Assembly (NCBI GenBank): GCA_037447655.1
Contig: JBBHKE010001377.1
Span: 219,169 to 283,168 of the forward strand
Length of the DNA stretch: 64,000 nucleotides
Direction: 5' to 3'
DNA from: Zygnema cylindricum
Lineage: Eukaryota; Streptophyta; Zygnematophyceae; Zygnematales; Zygnemataceae
Shown: positions 1 through 40,687 of the stretch, piece by piece
How the letters are laid out: every line of letters begins with the position of its first letter
Position numbering within the stretch: the first letter of the stretch is position 1
Made by a program: the position numbers and the translations under genes
The notes under the pieces: model-generated
The model's database searches: none
The model's input: the letters and a program-made list of their open reading frames with translations, nothing else
What the model was told of the DNA's origin: nothing

Positions 1-35
1 GGGTGAGGAAAAAAACTACACTGTTTTTTTTTCAG

Positions 36-3000
36 GTTTCTTCCTCCTTATCTCTTGCAAAACAAATGTCAAAACTGGACATTTTTTTAACGTTTTTGTC
101 TTTTTCTGTATCGCACTTCGATTGGACGATAGCCGTGCCAGCTGGCAGGCTGCTTGTGACGCTTCTTGGAAAATTCTTACTTCCACTCAATACCAAAAAG
201 GAGAGAGAGGAAATAGGAAGGGGGAAAGAGGAGGGAGAGAGAGAAGGAGAAAAAAGAGAGGCGTTAATACCCACAAAAAAGCGAGTGACGGAAATTTTGG
301 GATCCTCGGAAAGCGATATGGAAATCGACGATTTTCATGGTTTTAGTAGAGGTACAGGAAAAGGAGTGGGAGGCGTTTTTGAAAGAGAGAGAGAGGAGAA
401 GGAGATTTTCGTAGGAGAGGAGGAGAAAGTAAAAGGTGATTCTTTTTTGAGAGGAGAAATGGACGGTAGAGATTTTGGTTTAAATTTGGGGATGATAGTA
501 AGTGAAAGAGTTTTAGATTGTATTTGGAGAAATCCTGGGGTTTTGGGAGAGGGGGAGGTGAGGAGTGGAGGTAGGAAAGCGAGAGAAGAGGGAGAGGAGA
601 TAAGGGAAGGTAGAGAAGAGGGAGAGAGGAGGGCAGGTAGAGACGAGAGAGAAGAGGGAGGTGCGACGAGGGAAGGTAGAGGAGTGGTAGAAGAGAAGGG
701 AGGGGGAGAAAGGAGAGAAGAAAGGGTGAGAGGGGATGCGGAAGTGGTTGGTGATGGTCACGGGGAGGGGGTGGGAGACAAATGGGAGGAGAGGAATGGG
801 CAATGGAAGGAAGGAAATAAGAGCAGGGGAGAGGAGGTAAGAGAAATTTTGTCGTTACTAAAAGTGGTTCTGTTGTTAGATCCTGAAATTTGTGAAATAG
901 TATCGGAATTTTTTATAAGTCATATTGAAATGGTAACAAGTGTGAAAGAGAGGGAGAGGGAAAGGAAAGACGAGGGAAAGAAGGTTTTGGGGGAGAGAGA
1001 GAAGAGAGAAGAAAAGCATGAAAAGGAGATTGTGAATTCTGTGGTGGATGGGGGATGGAGAACCGGGGATAAAGGAGGTAGAGAAGGAGGGGTTGAGGTA
1101 GAAAGGAGAGAAACGAAGTTGACTTCTGAGCAGTGGGAGACACAGAAGGATCTTATGGAAGAAGAGGAGAGGGAGGGAGAGAGAACTGAAAATGAAGATA
1201 CGCTCTTGGCGGATGTTTTTAAAATTGGAGTTCTGTGTGTGAACGAGATGGAGATGGAGAGGGAGGAGAGGGAGAGAAAAATTTGGAGGCTAAGGGAGAT
1301 TGCAGAAATTTTGGAACCGACCGACAGTTCGGGCAGTTTTTTTCTGTCCTTTCTTCCTTCCTTAGTAAAATTATTTGGGAAGTCAAAACAAAATGGAGGA
1401 GGAGTAGGAGAGAGGGAGAAAAGAGTGGAACAGAAACGAAAACGAGAGGAATTTGAAGTTCCTTTCAAACAGGAGAGAGAGAAAGGGAGAGGGAGAGGAA
1501 GAAAGGGAGGAGATCATTTAGTTTGGCTTAAAGAAAGAATCTACAATTGTGGAGAAAAGACGATTTCTTGCAAAAACTTTTGGCAGGCTTATAAAGCTGC
1601 CCGAATTTCGTCTGTTTCCGGAATTTTTGAAACGTCTGCCGAAATTTTTGGCGTTTTGTCAAAAATTGTCGAATTGGAATCTTTCGGCAGTTGGTTCGAT
1701 TGTTTGAAAAAACTTTCCGAAGCTGAAAATTTGATAACAGAAGACGAAAAACTAAAAAAGGGGGAGGGAAAAGAATCAAAATCTTCCAAGAAAACCAGAT
1801 TAGAATCGGAATTTTCGAACGATGTAACTGAAAAATACGTGAATGATGGAAAAAATGAAGGTAAAATGGGAAAAAATGAAAATCGATTTCTATTGCCCGT
1901 TTTACAAATGTCCGAAAACGTAAAAACTGCGCTTCCACTCTTTTCGGATTCGATTATTTCTCTTAAGAGGGGTTTTTTAAATGCGGATAATTGGAGTGTT
2001 ACATTTCAATTGCATTTTTTAGAATTGAGGTTTCGATTTTTGACGAGTTTAAAACAAATTTTGGATTTGGGTACGACTGTTTTAAGATCGAACTTCTATT
2101 TAAAATCGGGAGGAGAGAGGGGAGAGAGTGGCGAGGAGGGAGAGAAAGGAGGGGGGAGAAAGGGAAGAGAGAGAGGAGGGTTTGGGGAGAGAGGTGGGGA
2201 AAGGGAGAGAGCCGAAGGAAGAGAGATGAGCGAGCGAGAGAAGGGGAATGGAGGCGAGATGAGAGCGCAAAGGGAGGAGGGAGAGGAGAGGGAGGGAGGT
2301 GAGAGAAGAGACAATTTTCTGAATTTGGGTCACCTAAGTTTATTAAAAACTATTTGTACCCGAATGGAGTTTTTGGGGAAAGAATACGAAATCTTGAGTT
2401 TGTCTTATTTGGGAATAGACGAAAAAAGTCAAACCGACATTTTTGAAAGGGTCAAAATTTGTCGCTTTGTGACCGAACGTATTCACTCAATGATGGATTT
2501 GGGAGAGAGAGGAAGAAGAAAAATAGGGATAGAGAAAGATATTGGGGAGGGAGAGAGGTGGGAGAGAAAGTGCGGAGATAGAGAAGAGGGTTGGAGAGAG
2601 GGAGCAAGAGCGGGCGAGAGAGAGGGAGAGGGGGTGAAGGTGTCAAAGAAAGTGGAAGGCGATATCGGTAGAGTGAGAGGAGGGGAAGAGAGGAAGATCG
2701 TGAAAAGGGGTGGAGGGAGAGAAAAAAGTCAGCATTTGAGGCTTCTGTGGTTGGTGGAGGAGGTGGGAGAAGTGGCTTTGGGGGAAAGTAATTTGCCCCC
2801 CTTTTTTTTTAAATGTCGGTACGTTTTTCGTCCATCCTTTTTTTATTGTTTTCTATTTTTATTTACTATTTTTTTATATTCTCTCTATTTACTTATTTAT
2901 TTATTTGTTTTTGAGGGGGAGGAGGAGTTATTGAAAACTATTTTTTTCAAACGTTGTAAAAATTTCTGAAATCCCTAAAATCTCAAATTAGTTTTTTGGA

Positions 3001-3662
3001 GATTTTTTCGGTATCTTATGTCTATTTCGTGTTTTTATTTTTTTGTCTTTTCCAGGCCTCGTCCTATTGTAAATATTTCCTTTTCGGTTACCGGAAATGC
3101 CCCTTCGAACGAACTCCAGATTCCTTTGGGACTTCCTCTCCCTCTCTCTCTCTCTCTACAAATGCTGAACCCTCCCACGAAAAACCTGAAGGTTTTGAGT
3201 TTTTACGAAATAAACCTATTTTTGGTCCCTTTTTCCAGTTCTTCTCCTCTTCTTCTCCCTGTATCTTTACCTCTTGCTCTCCCTCTCCCTCCCTCTCATT
3301 TTGAATACGGAGAAAACCTTTTACCATTAAATTTTCGTGATTGGGAAAATTACGGTTGGACAAAAAATTCGGAGAATATGGAAAATGTGGGGGATAAAGA
3401 AAATGTGGGGGATAAGGAAAATGTGAATATTAGAGGCCCTTTTTATTTTCATAAACCAAAAAATTTGGTCCAAAGTTTTTTGAAAATTCCGATTAATTTT
3501 TCGTGGTTCTCCGTCGGAAATTGTATTTTAAAAACGGAAAATTTATTGGAAGGAGAATATGATTTATTTTTTCAAATTTCCATTATCGACAAGAAAGGTA
3601 TTAAATGGGGTATTCCTGTCGCTCCTAAAAAACACTCGTCAAAAATAAAAATTGTGAAATGA
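36..3662 (+). CDS. INTS7: Integrator complex subunit 7-like protein, C-terminal two exons (5' end outside window)
   Basis: Two exons are visible: 36-2,818 and 3,056-3,662. The first follows a pyrimidine-rich acceptor ending at 35. Its donor GTACGT at 2,819 and the acceptor ending at 3,055 join in phase 2 to restore one frame to the TGA at 3,660-3,662, giving about 1,129 C-terminal residues. The conserved-looking parts are a helical block (LGKEYEILSLSYLGID, about 2,380-2,420), the junction LPPFFFKCR/PRPIVNISFSV and the end (FSWFSVGNC, then GIKWGIP). These resemble from memory the C-terminus of plant INTS7 (Arabidopsis EMB1895 family), a HEAT/ARM-repeat subunit of the nuclear snRNA 3'-processing complex. 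Between them lie long Arg/Glu/Gly-rich stretches encoded by purine-only DNA, and the second exon carries Leu/Pro/Ser-rich pyrimidine-encoded stretches. The family call is an inference from short conserved islands. The gene converges on GP210. Confidence 0.62.
200..2720 (+). repeat. Polypurine (GA/GGA) low-complexity blocks inside INTS7-like exon
   Basis: Blocks at roughly 200-270, 375-440, 545-835, 940-1,015, 1,060-1,275, 1,400-1,515, 2,107-2,310 and 2,495-2,720 are almost pure A/G. They encode Arg/Glu/Gly/Lys-rich peptide. They contain almost no T, so no stop codon can arise in the sense frame, which explains why the long exon stays open. The intervening sequence has normal codon composition and holds the conserved residues. 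Confidence 0.8.
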
Positions 3663-4644
3663 CCAAAGGGAAAAACGCCTTCTCTTTGTTTTTTATCTCC
3701 CCCTTTTGTGGAGTATTGTTTCGTTTTGTTAATAGCAAGCAAAAAAATACTAAAAATATAATCTTTTGAGTGCTTTTGGATGCGTAGTTTAGGATTTCGC
3801 CTCTTTACTGTTTTATTTTAGGGATCCTCAGGGGATTTTAGGGCTTTTGAGCATCTTCTTTAAGGCTTCGAGAGCTTTTGTTGCAAGTTTTCAAAAGTTT
3901 TGTTTTTACAAATTTCTTGGAGTAGGATATTGGATGACTAGAGTTGTGGAGAGTAACATAAAGATGTTATGATAGTTATAATTGAGTTTTCTTGGCGTTA
4001 ATTTCGGGGCTTTGGTGGCCCTTTTGAATAGTTTTTAAGCGTTTTGAAATTATACCAGGGTAAATGTTTAATTTTTTGATTTTGTAAAGTTGACAACGTC
4101 AACAAAATTGATAATATAGAAATGTAAAAAAACTGTTTTCAGTATTAGAGGTGTGAGTCAACTTCCAAATGGTCAATATTCAAATGTATCGGTCAAAATT
4201 TGTAGTGAAGACAAATTCACTTCTACTTTGAGAATGTTGGGGAAAACAAAGCTTTGAAACAGAAACTTGGCATGGAAATAAGTTTTTTGATTCTTATTTT
4301 GAGTTGACACTAAGATGATTTCATAAATTTTACCGAGTATTTCAGTCTGTATAAAAGGTTCACCAAAAGAAATTAAAAACTTACATAAATTTGTAAAAAC
4401 ACATTAAAATAAATCACTTTATAACAACTTTTTCACCGATTCCATTACTTGGTCAAACATCCACAAAACGATAAGGTTTCTACTCTCATTCCCGAAAAGT
4501 AAAAGACGACCTATTCTTACCACCATGCTACAATTCAAGCCCTATTTTTACCTCCTACAACGTCGCTCAAAAATTGTCACCAATGACCTTTGCCAAAAAA
4601 AAGGAAAAAAAAACTTTCCCAGGACGGCTTGCATTATTTCCTTC

Positions 4645-4650
4645 TTTATT
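4645..4650 (-). terminator. Candidate polyadenylation signal for GP210
   Basis: AATAAA on the minus strand, about 260 nt downstream of the GP210 stop codon. Only the hexamer supports this, and such hexamers are common in A+T-rich DNA. Confidence 0.3.
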
Positions 4651-4770
4651 CGATTCTTCCAACAAAAAAAAAACTTATTCATCTAAAAACTTAGACAACC
4701 GACCTTTCAATATTCTAAAACTATTATTCTTCCACATTATTAAACCAAAAATTAATTCCGAAAAAAGCTC

Positions 4771-4910
4771 AAAAATGCTTGGCGACCTCAAAAAATATCG
4801 AAAAAATCTCAAAAATCGTGACCTCAAAACATCTCAAAAATCTCAAAAATGATGACCTCAAAAAATCTCAAAACATCTCAAAAGAATCTCAAAAAACATC
4901 TGAAAAAAGT
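4771..4910. repeat. Degenerate TCTCAAAAA tandem repeat at GP210 3' end
   Basis: About 140 bp of short units (variants of ATCTCAAAAA and GACCTCAAAA) abutting the GP210 stop codon. In the GP210 transcript this would be a T-rich repeat (TTTTTGAGAT) in the proximal 3' UTR. Confidence 0.7.
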
Positions 4911-4911
4911 G

Positions 4912-33243
<28,332 letters not shown>

Positions 33244-36200
33244 GTTTAAAAGCAAAACGGAAATTTGACACTTAAAAACAAAGAGGATATGAATTTATAA
33301 TTTCATCACTATCCTGCCATCGTGACAGCAGAATGGGAGGTTGTATATGAAGGGAGGAGACACGAAGAGGTGAAACGAATTAGGAGAGCGAGGGAGAGAG
33401 AGACAAAGAAAAGAAGTTCACGAGGAGAACAAAGGAGAACGGACAAAACCATTGGAATTCAAGCGGATTTTTCCACGTCCACTTTATTTTCACTTCGAAG
33501 TGAATTCAGTTCGTTAGATATTTAAATTTTAAAATATAAAAAGTGCGCCCGTAATATATGTTGTAAAGTACTAATTTATAAATTCAAATGAATTTGTGGC
33601 GGGAAAAGTTTCCTGTTAAAAAAATGTCGTCATTTCTGTCCCTCATTAGTGGTTGACCCTCAAGAATCATTACCATGTTTTCGTCAATTCCGTTATACTA
33701 ATTCGGCAAAAAGAATATGAAGAAGACGCTGGTGAAAAATGAGCTTAACTTAAATGTGGAAAGTGAATGCAAAGCAACAACGCCAAACTTCGACAGAAAA
33801 AAATGGAAACTATAAATGCAAAATCAAACTAATTGAAATTAAAGTTGAACTTGAAACGACTCTTGAAAAAGGGTTTTCCCCAACGATAGGAGCATTGGGC
33901 ATTGAACCTCGATGCCTGGATCGAGAAAACGGTAAAATGATGAACAATGGATGGAAACAACTTCAAAAATATTGAGCTTTATAAAAACATATACATGTTT
34001 GCAGAAAACATCATCCTAATATTTGCACGAGATAGTGTATAGTAATCATCTAGTGAGGAACAAGAAAGAATGAAAGGCATCATTGTGCATTGATTTCCAC
34101 ACTTTCATGAAACAAGTAAGAATCGAGTGTAATAAAACAACATGAGATGGAGTTAGGTCTCACTGAATTTGTATGGTTACACCCTTTTAATGTACCACTT
34201 GAGAGCTCGTCCTAGGTTTTTATTAATTGTGCATCCCAAAATATTTATTCAACTTATTGTGAAACCGAAAAAACCTCTTTGTTCACCCATTTCATGATAT
34301 GTTCGCTGAACACATTATACACTAACACTTTGTTGCGTCGAGTCCGGTTGAGAAACCATATGGAGGGTTGTCATTCTTAAGAAAATGTTAACTCCACCTC
34401 TTGTATCTTGTTCACTTCTTGTACATGTCTTGCAATACCAACATCTGTGTTCTACTCAAACCTAAATCTACACCAAGAAAAAGCCAAATGCCAACGTGCT
34501 TGGCCGTGTGTCGTGCTAGAAATCACATGTTATCTTTGCCATTTAAACATCGTCGTATTATCATCAAAAATGTAAAGCTGCTTCCAATCACAATCCTTTT
34601 GAACCACTCCGAGAGTATGCAAGAGAATAAGTAAAATCATATGTAAAACCCACGCACTTTCTTGCTGGATTTTACTGGGCTACCATGAACTTAATAATTA
34701 CCATCTTTACTACAATGCCTGGCACTATTATGACCTCCGCGAACTATTATAAATATATGATTGACTACACTAAACTATGTACTTCAACGTGGCTCAACAT
34801 GGACCATTTACTTAATTACTATCATTAACACTATTTTGTCATTTTGGGTCAAATAAACACTAGTTGCAATAGGAGGAATTGACTCTAATTATGATTGACA
34901 CGGTATGAAAACGCACATCAATTCGGGCTTCATTTGCATAGAAAAGTCTTCACTTAGCAGGGTAAGTACACGCATGCAATTATTGCTAATGCTGCCAACA
35001 ATCACTGTACAATCGTCCAAAAGATGTTCTAACCATACACTGTGATAGAAGGTTGCTACTTAAAAGGGTTAGATGGATAGTTTTTTGTTTGGATGTAATT
35101 TCAGTATTAGTTTAATATATGTCGTTCAACATCTATTGTTAGTTTACCCTTTTCTACATGTTCCTCTCATATATATTTCCATATGCCTCCTGTTGTTTTG
35201 GCTTTTCAATTCTTTTGATCCCATATATCACATGGTTTACCATCACATCTTCGTAATGAAGCTTAGTCTGACCTTACTACAATTTCTTGCAAGTAACGCC
35301 ACTATTGAGTGATACACAAGTTGCAAATCACAAAGAAACATGCAGACTGAGCCACAGTCGCAAACTTATTATCATCATTCAAAAATCATCGACAAAGAAA
35401 CATTCCGCATCTAACAATTCTCTGCATTGAAAAGCACGCATACTTGGGCTAAGACCATTCCTTTGCCTTACTAACTTGAGAACACTAGCCAGCACCAAAA
35501 AGTACACCGAGAAGCACCAATCAAAGAATTAGCCAAGCCTTCGAACTCAAACTTGCTATCGGATAGACATCACCTTCAGCTACTGATAGAAATTCATTAA
35601 TAAACTTCACTATTTGATTTGTCAAAGTACGTACCATCTACCACCCACTATCCCCATCAGTTAACAGTTTCAAAAGTCAAATCCCAACATACTTTCTGGT
35701 CTCCACAGGAACAACCTCTTTTCTGGTATAGCCTTGAAGAAGATAGAAAGTGAATGTGCACCATTGAAATTCAGGCAGTAAAAATGTCAGGCAGAATCTC
35801 AATTTCAGCGACAGACATGGAAAATGTCATCAGAAAAAAAAAGGAACGATCATCATCACAACAATGTTTTCCTTAAACCTTCACACAATAACCAAACATC
35901 TTCATCTTCTTTCCCATGAATCGCAATACACATGTACTTATTAGTCAATACCAAAAAAAGTCATATCAAAGAAGAATGTATATCGTCAGATGTTGCAATT
36001 TTAAAGCATGCAAAAATTCTTTCCTTCCTCATCCCTCTTTTCCTTACCTTCGTCACTGCAGTCACACCTCAATTGGCCACATTTTAAGAAAATATTCATG
36101 ACAACCCTCCAGACTAAAATGTCAGAATTCACTAAAAAAAACAACAATTGACTTAAAAAAAAACCACCAACTTTAAAAAAAGAGACCCATATGATATGAA

Positions 36201-36558
36201 AGACTGAGAAGGATTCAAAGTAATCATTTGATTTCAAGTCACTTTAGTGACAATCTTAAGAGACAATTTGCCACTTTGGTCATTACAAAAACAACCAATT
36301 CTGTACATCATACTTATAACACTTAAAACAGGTTCCTAATAAAATACTGACAATACTTACCTAACCTTCTGGCCGAATTTTTCCAAGTAGTACTTTCCAT
36401 AACTGTATACAAATGTGACTTACAAGAGTCCCAAAAGAACCAAAGTCCAAGTTTAAGCAAAAGCACGATTAAAATCTACCCATAGTAATCTTGGACAAGA
36501 CAAGACATAATATCTGACAAGACAAAAATTATCACCAATTATCACATTAATACCCTAT
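33244..36558. other. Intergenic region between GP210 5' end and REF/SRPP-like 3' end
   Basis: It should hold the GP210 promoter and 5' UTR (just above 33,243) and the REF/SRPP-like 3' UTR (just below 36,559). I see no conserved coding sequence, RNA gene or transposon remnant. Short open frames, such as 33,322-33,525 and 33,754-33,975, look random or purine-driven. Confidence 0.6.
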
Positions 36559-38951
36559 TTACTCTGTTTTCTTGCCTTTCAATACGGAATCCACATCGGC
36601 CTTTACTGTCTTGGCGATTTCGTGAACCGGGACCTCCGGAAGGTAATAAGCGACTGACTTTACCACAGGAATATCCTTACTTTTAACATAATCTGCAACA
36701 TGGTTGTATTTCTTTCCCGCAAATACTGCCGTAGGCATTGAAAGTTTCACGAATTGAGGAGCCAAAGGTAAAGCCAAAAATGCCTTCCAACCCAAATAGC
36801 CGTAACCTTTTGCTCCTTCGAAAAGATCCTTACTAGTCTTCTCTAAAGTCTCCGGGGTAGACTTCGCCGCATCGTAAACTTCGAAAGTTTTGGACTTCAC
36901 ATAACCGGGAGTATACTCGTCTAAAAGTTTAAGTATGATGTCCACCTGGAAAGACAAAAAGACAAAACAAACGGAGAACAAGAAAAAAACTTTAGAAACA
37001 TCCTTTCAAACTCCAAACCTTTCGGTCATTTCAACTATGACAAACCCGTAAGAAAGAAGGGCTGCACAAGGCTGCATTTAGTAAGGGATTACAAGGCAAT
37101 TCCATGCGTTTACGCACTTTTGAACTATGTGTGACACCAGGCATCATCCCACTCTCTCTCACCCTCTCTATCTTCTCTCAATCCCTCTCTATCTTTCCCT
37201 CTCCCTCCCCCTCTCTCCATCTCTCCCTCCCCCTCTTTCCATCTCTCCCTCTATCTCTCAATTTCCCCCTCACTCCCCACCCAAACTTCACTCTCCTCCC
37301 TTACCCCCATTCTCCCCCGCCCACACCCACTCCGTCCACATTTTCACTAACGAACTTCCCCGCCCAGGCCCCCACCCTCCCCCTCTCCCTCCCTCTCCCT
37401 CCATCCACCTTTTCATCCACCAACTTGAGCAATCCATAAGACTGAAGCGTGTCCTCAAACTTAAACAACCCCAAAAACCATCTTCGCAATTCCCTCTCTC
37501 CCCCCCTTCATCCATCTATTCATCCAAGAGCTTCCCCCGTAACACCCCCCTCACCCCTCCCTCCACTTCTCCCTCCACCTCTCCCTCCCCCCCCTCTCCC
37601 AGCCCCTCCCTTCACCTTTGCATCCACAAACTTCAACAATTCATCAGGCTTATCCTCAAACTTGGAGTAGACTGGTCCTACGACGGTCTTCACTGTTCCC
37701 TCCACTCGGTCGAGCCCCGGCTTCAAGACTCCAGAGCTCTCCTTAGCGGTCTCATAAAGAGTCGTCAAATACGCCCAAGTCCTTATGAATGCCACGCGGA
37801 AGAATCCAAGGTACTTCAGATCCGGTCCCTACACGACAAGAAAAGGAAAAGGACAAAAGAAGAGGGGTTCACATGTCAGTATAGGAAAAACTCGAAGGAA
37901 ACCCTAGGAAATGAAGGTAGGAAGGCTTACATATCAAAAAAGTATTTAAAAATATGTTTCACATGTTCAGACAAAAGATAACTAAAAAAGCAGCCCGACG
38001 CACAAAAAAAGAAAAACAAAAAAAAAAGTTTCAAATGGGTCAGTCTAAAAATGACCAAAGGAAACCTTCAGGGAACCAAAGTACTTAAAATTTAGCCCCT
38101 AAGCTTACACATAACAGAAAAAAAAAAAAAAACAAGCTTCACATTGTTGGTACAAAAAACTAAGTCATACCAAAAATAAAAAAGTTTCATATGACAGGAT
38201 AAAAGCGGCTAAAAGGAAACCAAGGTGGTTTGGTCCACACATAACAAAAAAGAAAAAAACAAGTTAATAAAGTTCCGCAGTATCAGTGCAAAAATACTAC
38301 AGAACAGCCTGAAATACCAAAAAAAAAAAAAAAAAGTGTGAATGTCAGATGAAAATGTCTAAAAGTAGATACTACAAAACATGGCATAAGAGAACAGAAA
38401 AAATTGAGAACATACACATTTTCTAACAGAAATTCCAACCTTATCGACAAAAAAAATAAACCAACATACACCAAATAAAGTTTCCCATGCCAGTTTAATA
38501 AAAGCCAGCAAAGCAGGACATGGTTCAAACTTTCCGCCGTAAATAGTAGACCAATTACAGTATTAATAACAGGCTTGAATAATATAGAGCCTAAAATACT
38601 TCATATTACAAAAATACTCAAAAGCGCGGAAATGATCCACGCTACGTGAAAATCTTGCCGGAAACAACAAAAAATTACTAAAAGTTCATAAAAACCAGAT
38701 TATTCGGCGAAAAATAATTACAAAAAGAATAGAATAACTGCAGACAAATAATCTCCACAATATTTGAACCAATCAACAAGAACAAAAAGCTTTCAAGGCC
38801 ATTAAACCAGAATTAAAACTTCCTCATGTTTCTTCAAAAAGACGTGAGAACAAGCAACCAAAAAAAAAAAAAAAAGGAAAAAGGAAAAAAAGTAAATTAG
38901 AAAAAGGAACCAAAGTTACAAGAAACTCACAAAAGATGTTGCTTCGGCCAT
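36559..38951 (-). CDS. REF/SRPP (rubber elongation factor / small rubber particle protein) family protein, lipid-droplet associated type
   Basis: Three exons: 38,951-38,931 (MAEATSF), 37,828-37,616 (GPDLKYLGFFR...FVDAK) and 36,945-36,559 (VDIILKLLDEYTPG...KGKKTE, TAA). All are joined in phase 0 by GT-AG introns, giving 206 residues, a normal length for the family. The core has LKYLGF, SSGVLKPGLDRVEGTVKTV, GPVYSKF and LLKFVD, all hallmarks of REF/SRPP proteins. In plants these coat cytoplasmic lipid droplets (LDAPs) or rubber particles. Rubber synthesis is not implied. Intron 2 contains diverged duplications of the exon 2 end. The segment immediately upstream of the ATG is duplicated 9.2 kb away. 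The same-strand neighbour GP210 has no functional link. Confidence 0.92.
37139..37655. repeat. Serial duplications of the REF/SRPP exon 2 edge in CT-rich DNA
   Basis: The exon 2 end (LLKFVDAKVK, about 37,611-37,655) recurs as diverged copies near 37,395-37,450 (LLKLVDEKVDG), 37,500-37,530 and 37,327-37,360 (KFVSENVDG), roughly 70-110 bp apart. All are embedded in CCCTCT-type DNA. The copy at 37,395-37,450 aligns over more than 50 bp. The copies lie inside intron 2. Confidence 0.75.
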
Positions 38952-39510
38952 AACTGCACTTTACAATAAAAGCTACTTTTATAAAAATACAGAAGAAAGC
39001 ACTAAAAACCACTGCTGCAGTACGTAAGGGAAAATAGAGCACAAAAACTGAAAAACTACTGCTGCAGAATGTTAAGAGGAATACTGTAGTAGCAAAGTGT
39101 CAAAAGTGTCAAACAATCAATCTGCTGCAACACAAACTCCTGGCAGCAAAGATTAAGTAAAACTTTTCAATGGCTTGATGCTGCTGAGAAACGACAAAGT
39201 TGTCCAGAAACGACAAATTGACACGCAGAGGATCTATGGTCTCAGTTCAGAGGCTGGTCTGTTTGCAGCCGACGTTGGAGCTTGAACTCCGGTTAAAACC
39301 TGCGAATCCCGTAAAAGTGGTCCACTTTTAACCCAAGGATCAAAATCTGTTACGTGTCAGCAAGAGCTGCAATGAGAACTAGACCTTGAATCGTTATTAG
39401 CGTATAGAAATTATTAGTGTAAAGAAAAAATTAGCGTCATTCATTCTAATTTAGTTCTAAGAGACGTGGCAGATTATGGTCCACGTCCTTAAATAGCGTA
39501 ATTTATTATA
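38952..39510. repeat. 559-bp duplicated segment, copy A (REF/SRPP upstream region)
   Basis: The segment starts at the base immediately upstream of the REF/SRPP ATG and ends inside a CACCGC-type element. It matches 48,158-48,716 without gaps. By eye I find only three mismatches, near 38,982, 39,091 and 39,107. It presumably includes the 5' UTR and proximal promoter. Confidence 0.93.
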
Positions 39511-39580
39511 TTTAAGGTATCAATGTCAAAATTTTGGGGTGCCGATATAGCGTACATAAGGCTAATAACGATTCACGGTG
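39390..39580. mobile_element. CACCGC-type inverted-repeat element, upstream of REF/SRPP
   Basis: The left end is degraded (GAATCGTTATTAGCG). The right end is intact (CTAATAACGATTCACGGTG) and followed by TA. The interior is GACGTGGCAGATTATGGTCC, as in the 32,640 element. Its right arm differs from that of the copy at 48,594-48,790. Confidence 0.75.
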
Positions 39581-39583
39581 TAC

Positions 39584-40640
39584 AGTACTGTACAGTACAA
39601 TGCTACGTTTTTCGCTGACGTCTGAGTTTTAAGTATCGGTCAGACCGAAAATAAAGGAATTCGAAGAATACTGTACTGTAGTTCAAACCATAGGTTTAAT
39701 GTGCGACAAATATTGGAAACCCTACATACTGTGTTTACGTATAGTACGCATACTACACAGTACCGTACATTATTGTACAGTACTTCCACGAATAGTACGC
39801 TTACAGTACGGGGCTCCACTAAGTACTGTAGCGTTTATAATTTTTTTGTTGGACATGCTCACACTTACGAAAAGTCGAAAAAAGTCGGAATAACGGTAAA
39901 GTACGCGTATAGACGGGCAACGCTTATAGCTTTTCCCAATTGTTTTCGCAGATTTGAATTTGGAACCATAATTCAATGAGATCTGCTGAAAATATTTTAT
40001 TCGCAAATTGATGGCCAGGAAGCTTCAGCTGAAGCAAAAGTTTGTTAAAAAGTTGAGCTTTAGTCCTAAGGTGTGACACGTGGATGGTATGAAATGGCTG
40101 TCAACTCCACAAAACTGGGAACAGACTCCTCCTGCATTCGAGGACATTCGGATTCTCCTCTCTGCTTACCTGGAAATATCGTGAGCCTCTTCGGAAAGAT
40201 GGCGAAGGTGTTCACACAAGACACAAAAGTACAAACTCACACGAGTCGGTATTTATCATCTATCCTTGTAGGCCAGCTACACATGCAAGAACTGAATTTA
40301 CTAGTTACGGCAAAAAATCACTGTCATCGTACATATAACTATATAAGTGTGCAATTCGTACATTTTCTTGAGGAAAAACGCTAATTACAGATCCCGTCAT
40401 TTGTCATGGTATATAACACAAACAAGTGCCGAGGCTGCGTTCATACATAAGTCAGCGTCAGCAAAGGCCGGAGTACCAGTTTTCAATTTTTCACGAATCT
40501 TTGGATCTTGGGAGTATCGAGTCGTTGTGAATAGTTGCAAATGAAAACAGTGCATCGCGAACAAATATGTTTAACAACAGCACGTTTCATATCTTAAGAA
40601 ATGGAGAGTACCGATACTAAACTGTAACGATTCGTCAATT
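39584..40640. other. Intergenic, GTACAGTAC-rich stretch then unannotated DNA
   Basis: 39,584-39,840 is unusually rich in GTACAGTAC/TACTGTA motifs in both orientations and may be a small palindromic element. From 39,840 to 40,640 I see no gene or clear repeat. Confidence 0.5.
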
Positions 40641-40687
40641 GTGTTGCCACAACTGTACTGCCCAGAAAACAGCACCGGCGGCCTTCC

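Larger units (their letters stand above)
3663..4911. other. Intergenic region between convergent INTS7-like and GP210 genes
   Basis: No supported gene. It should contain the 3' UTRs of both convergent genes. Positions 4,775-4,910 are a degenerate tandem repeat of a TCTCAAAAA-type motif ending directly at the GP210 stop codon. A candidate GP210 polyadenylation signal lies at 4,645-4,650. The rest looks like unique A+T-rich DNA. Confidence 0.6.

Noticed and set aside
37127-37981. 284-codon plus-strand open frame rich in Pro, Ser and Leu
   Set aside because: Driven by CCCTCT-type DNA and antisense to the REF/SRPP-like exon 2, which has clear family motifs on the minus strand.
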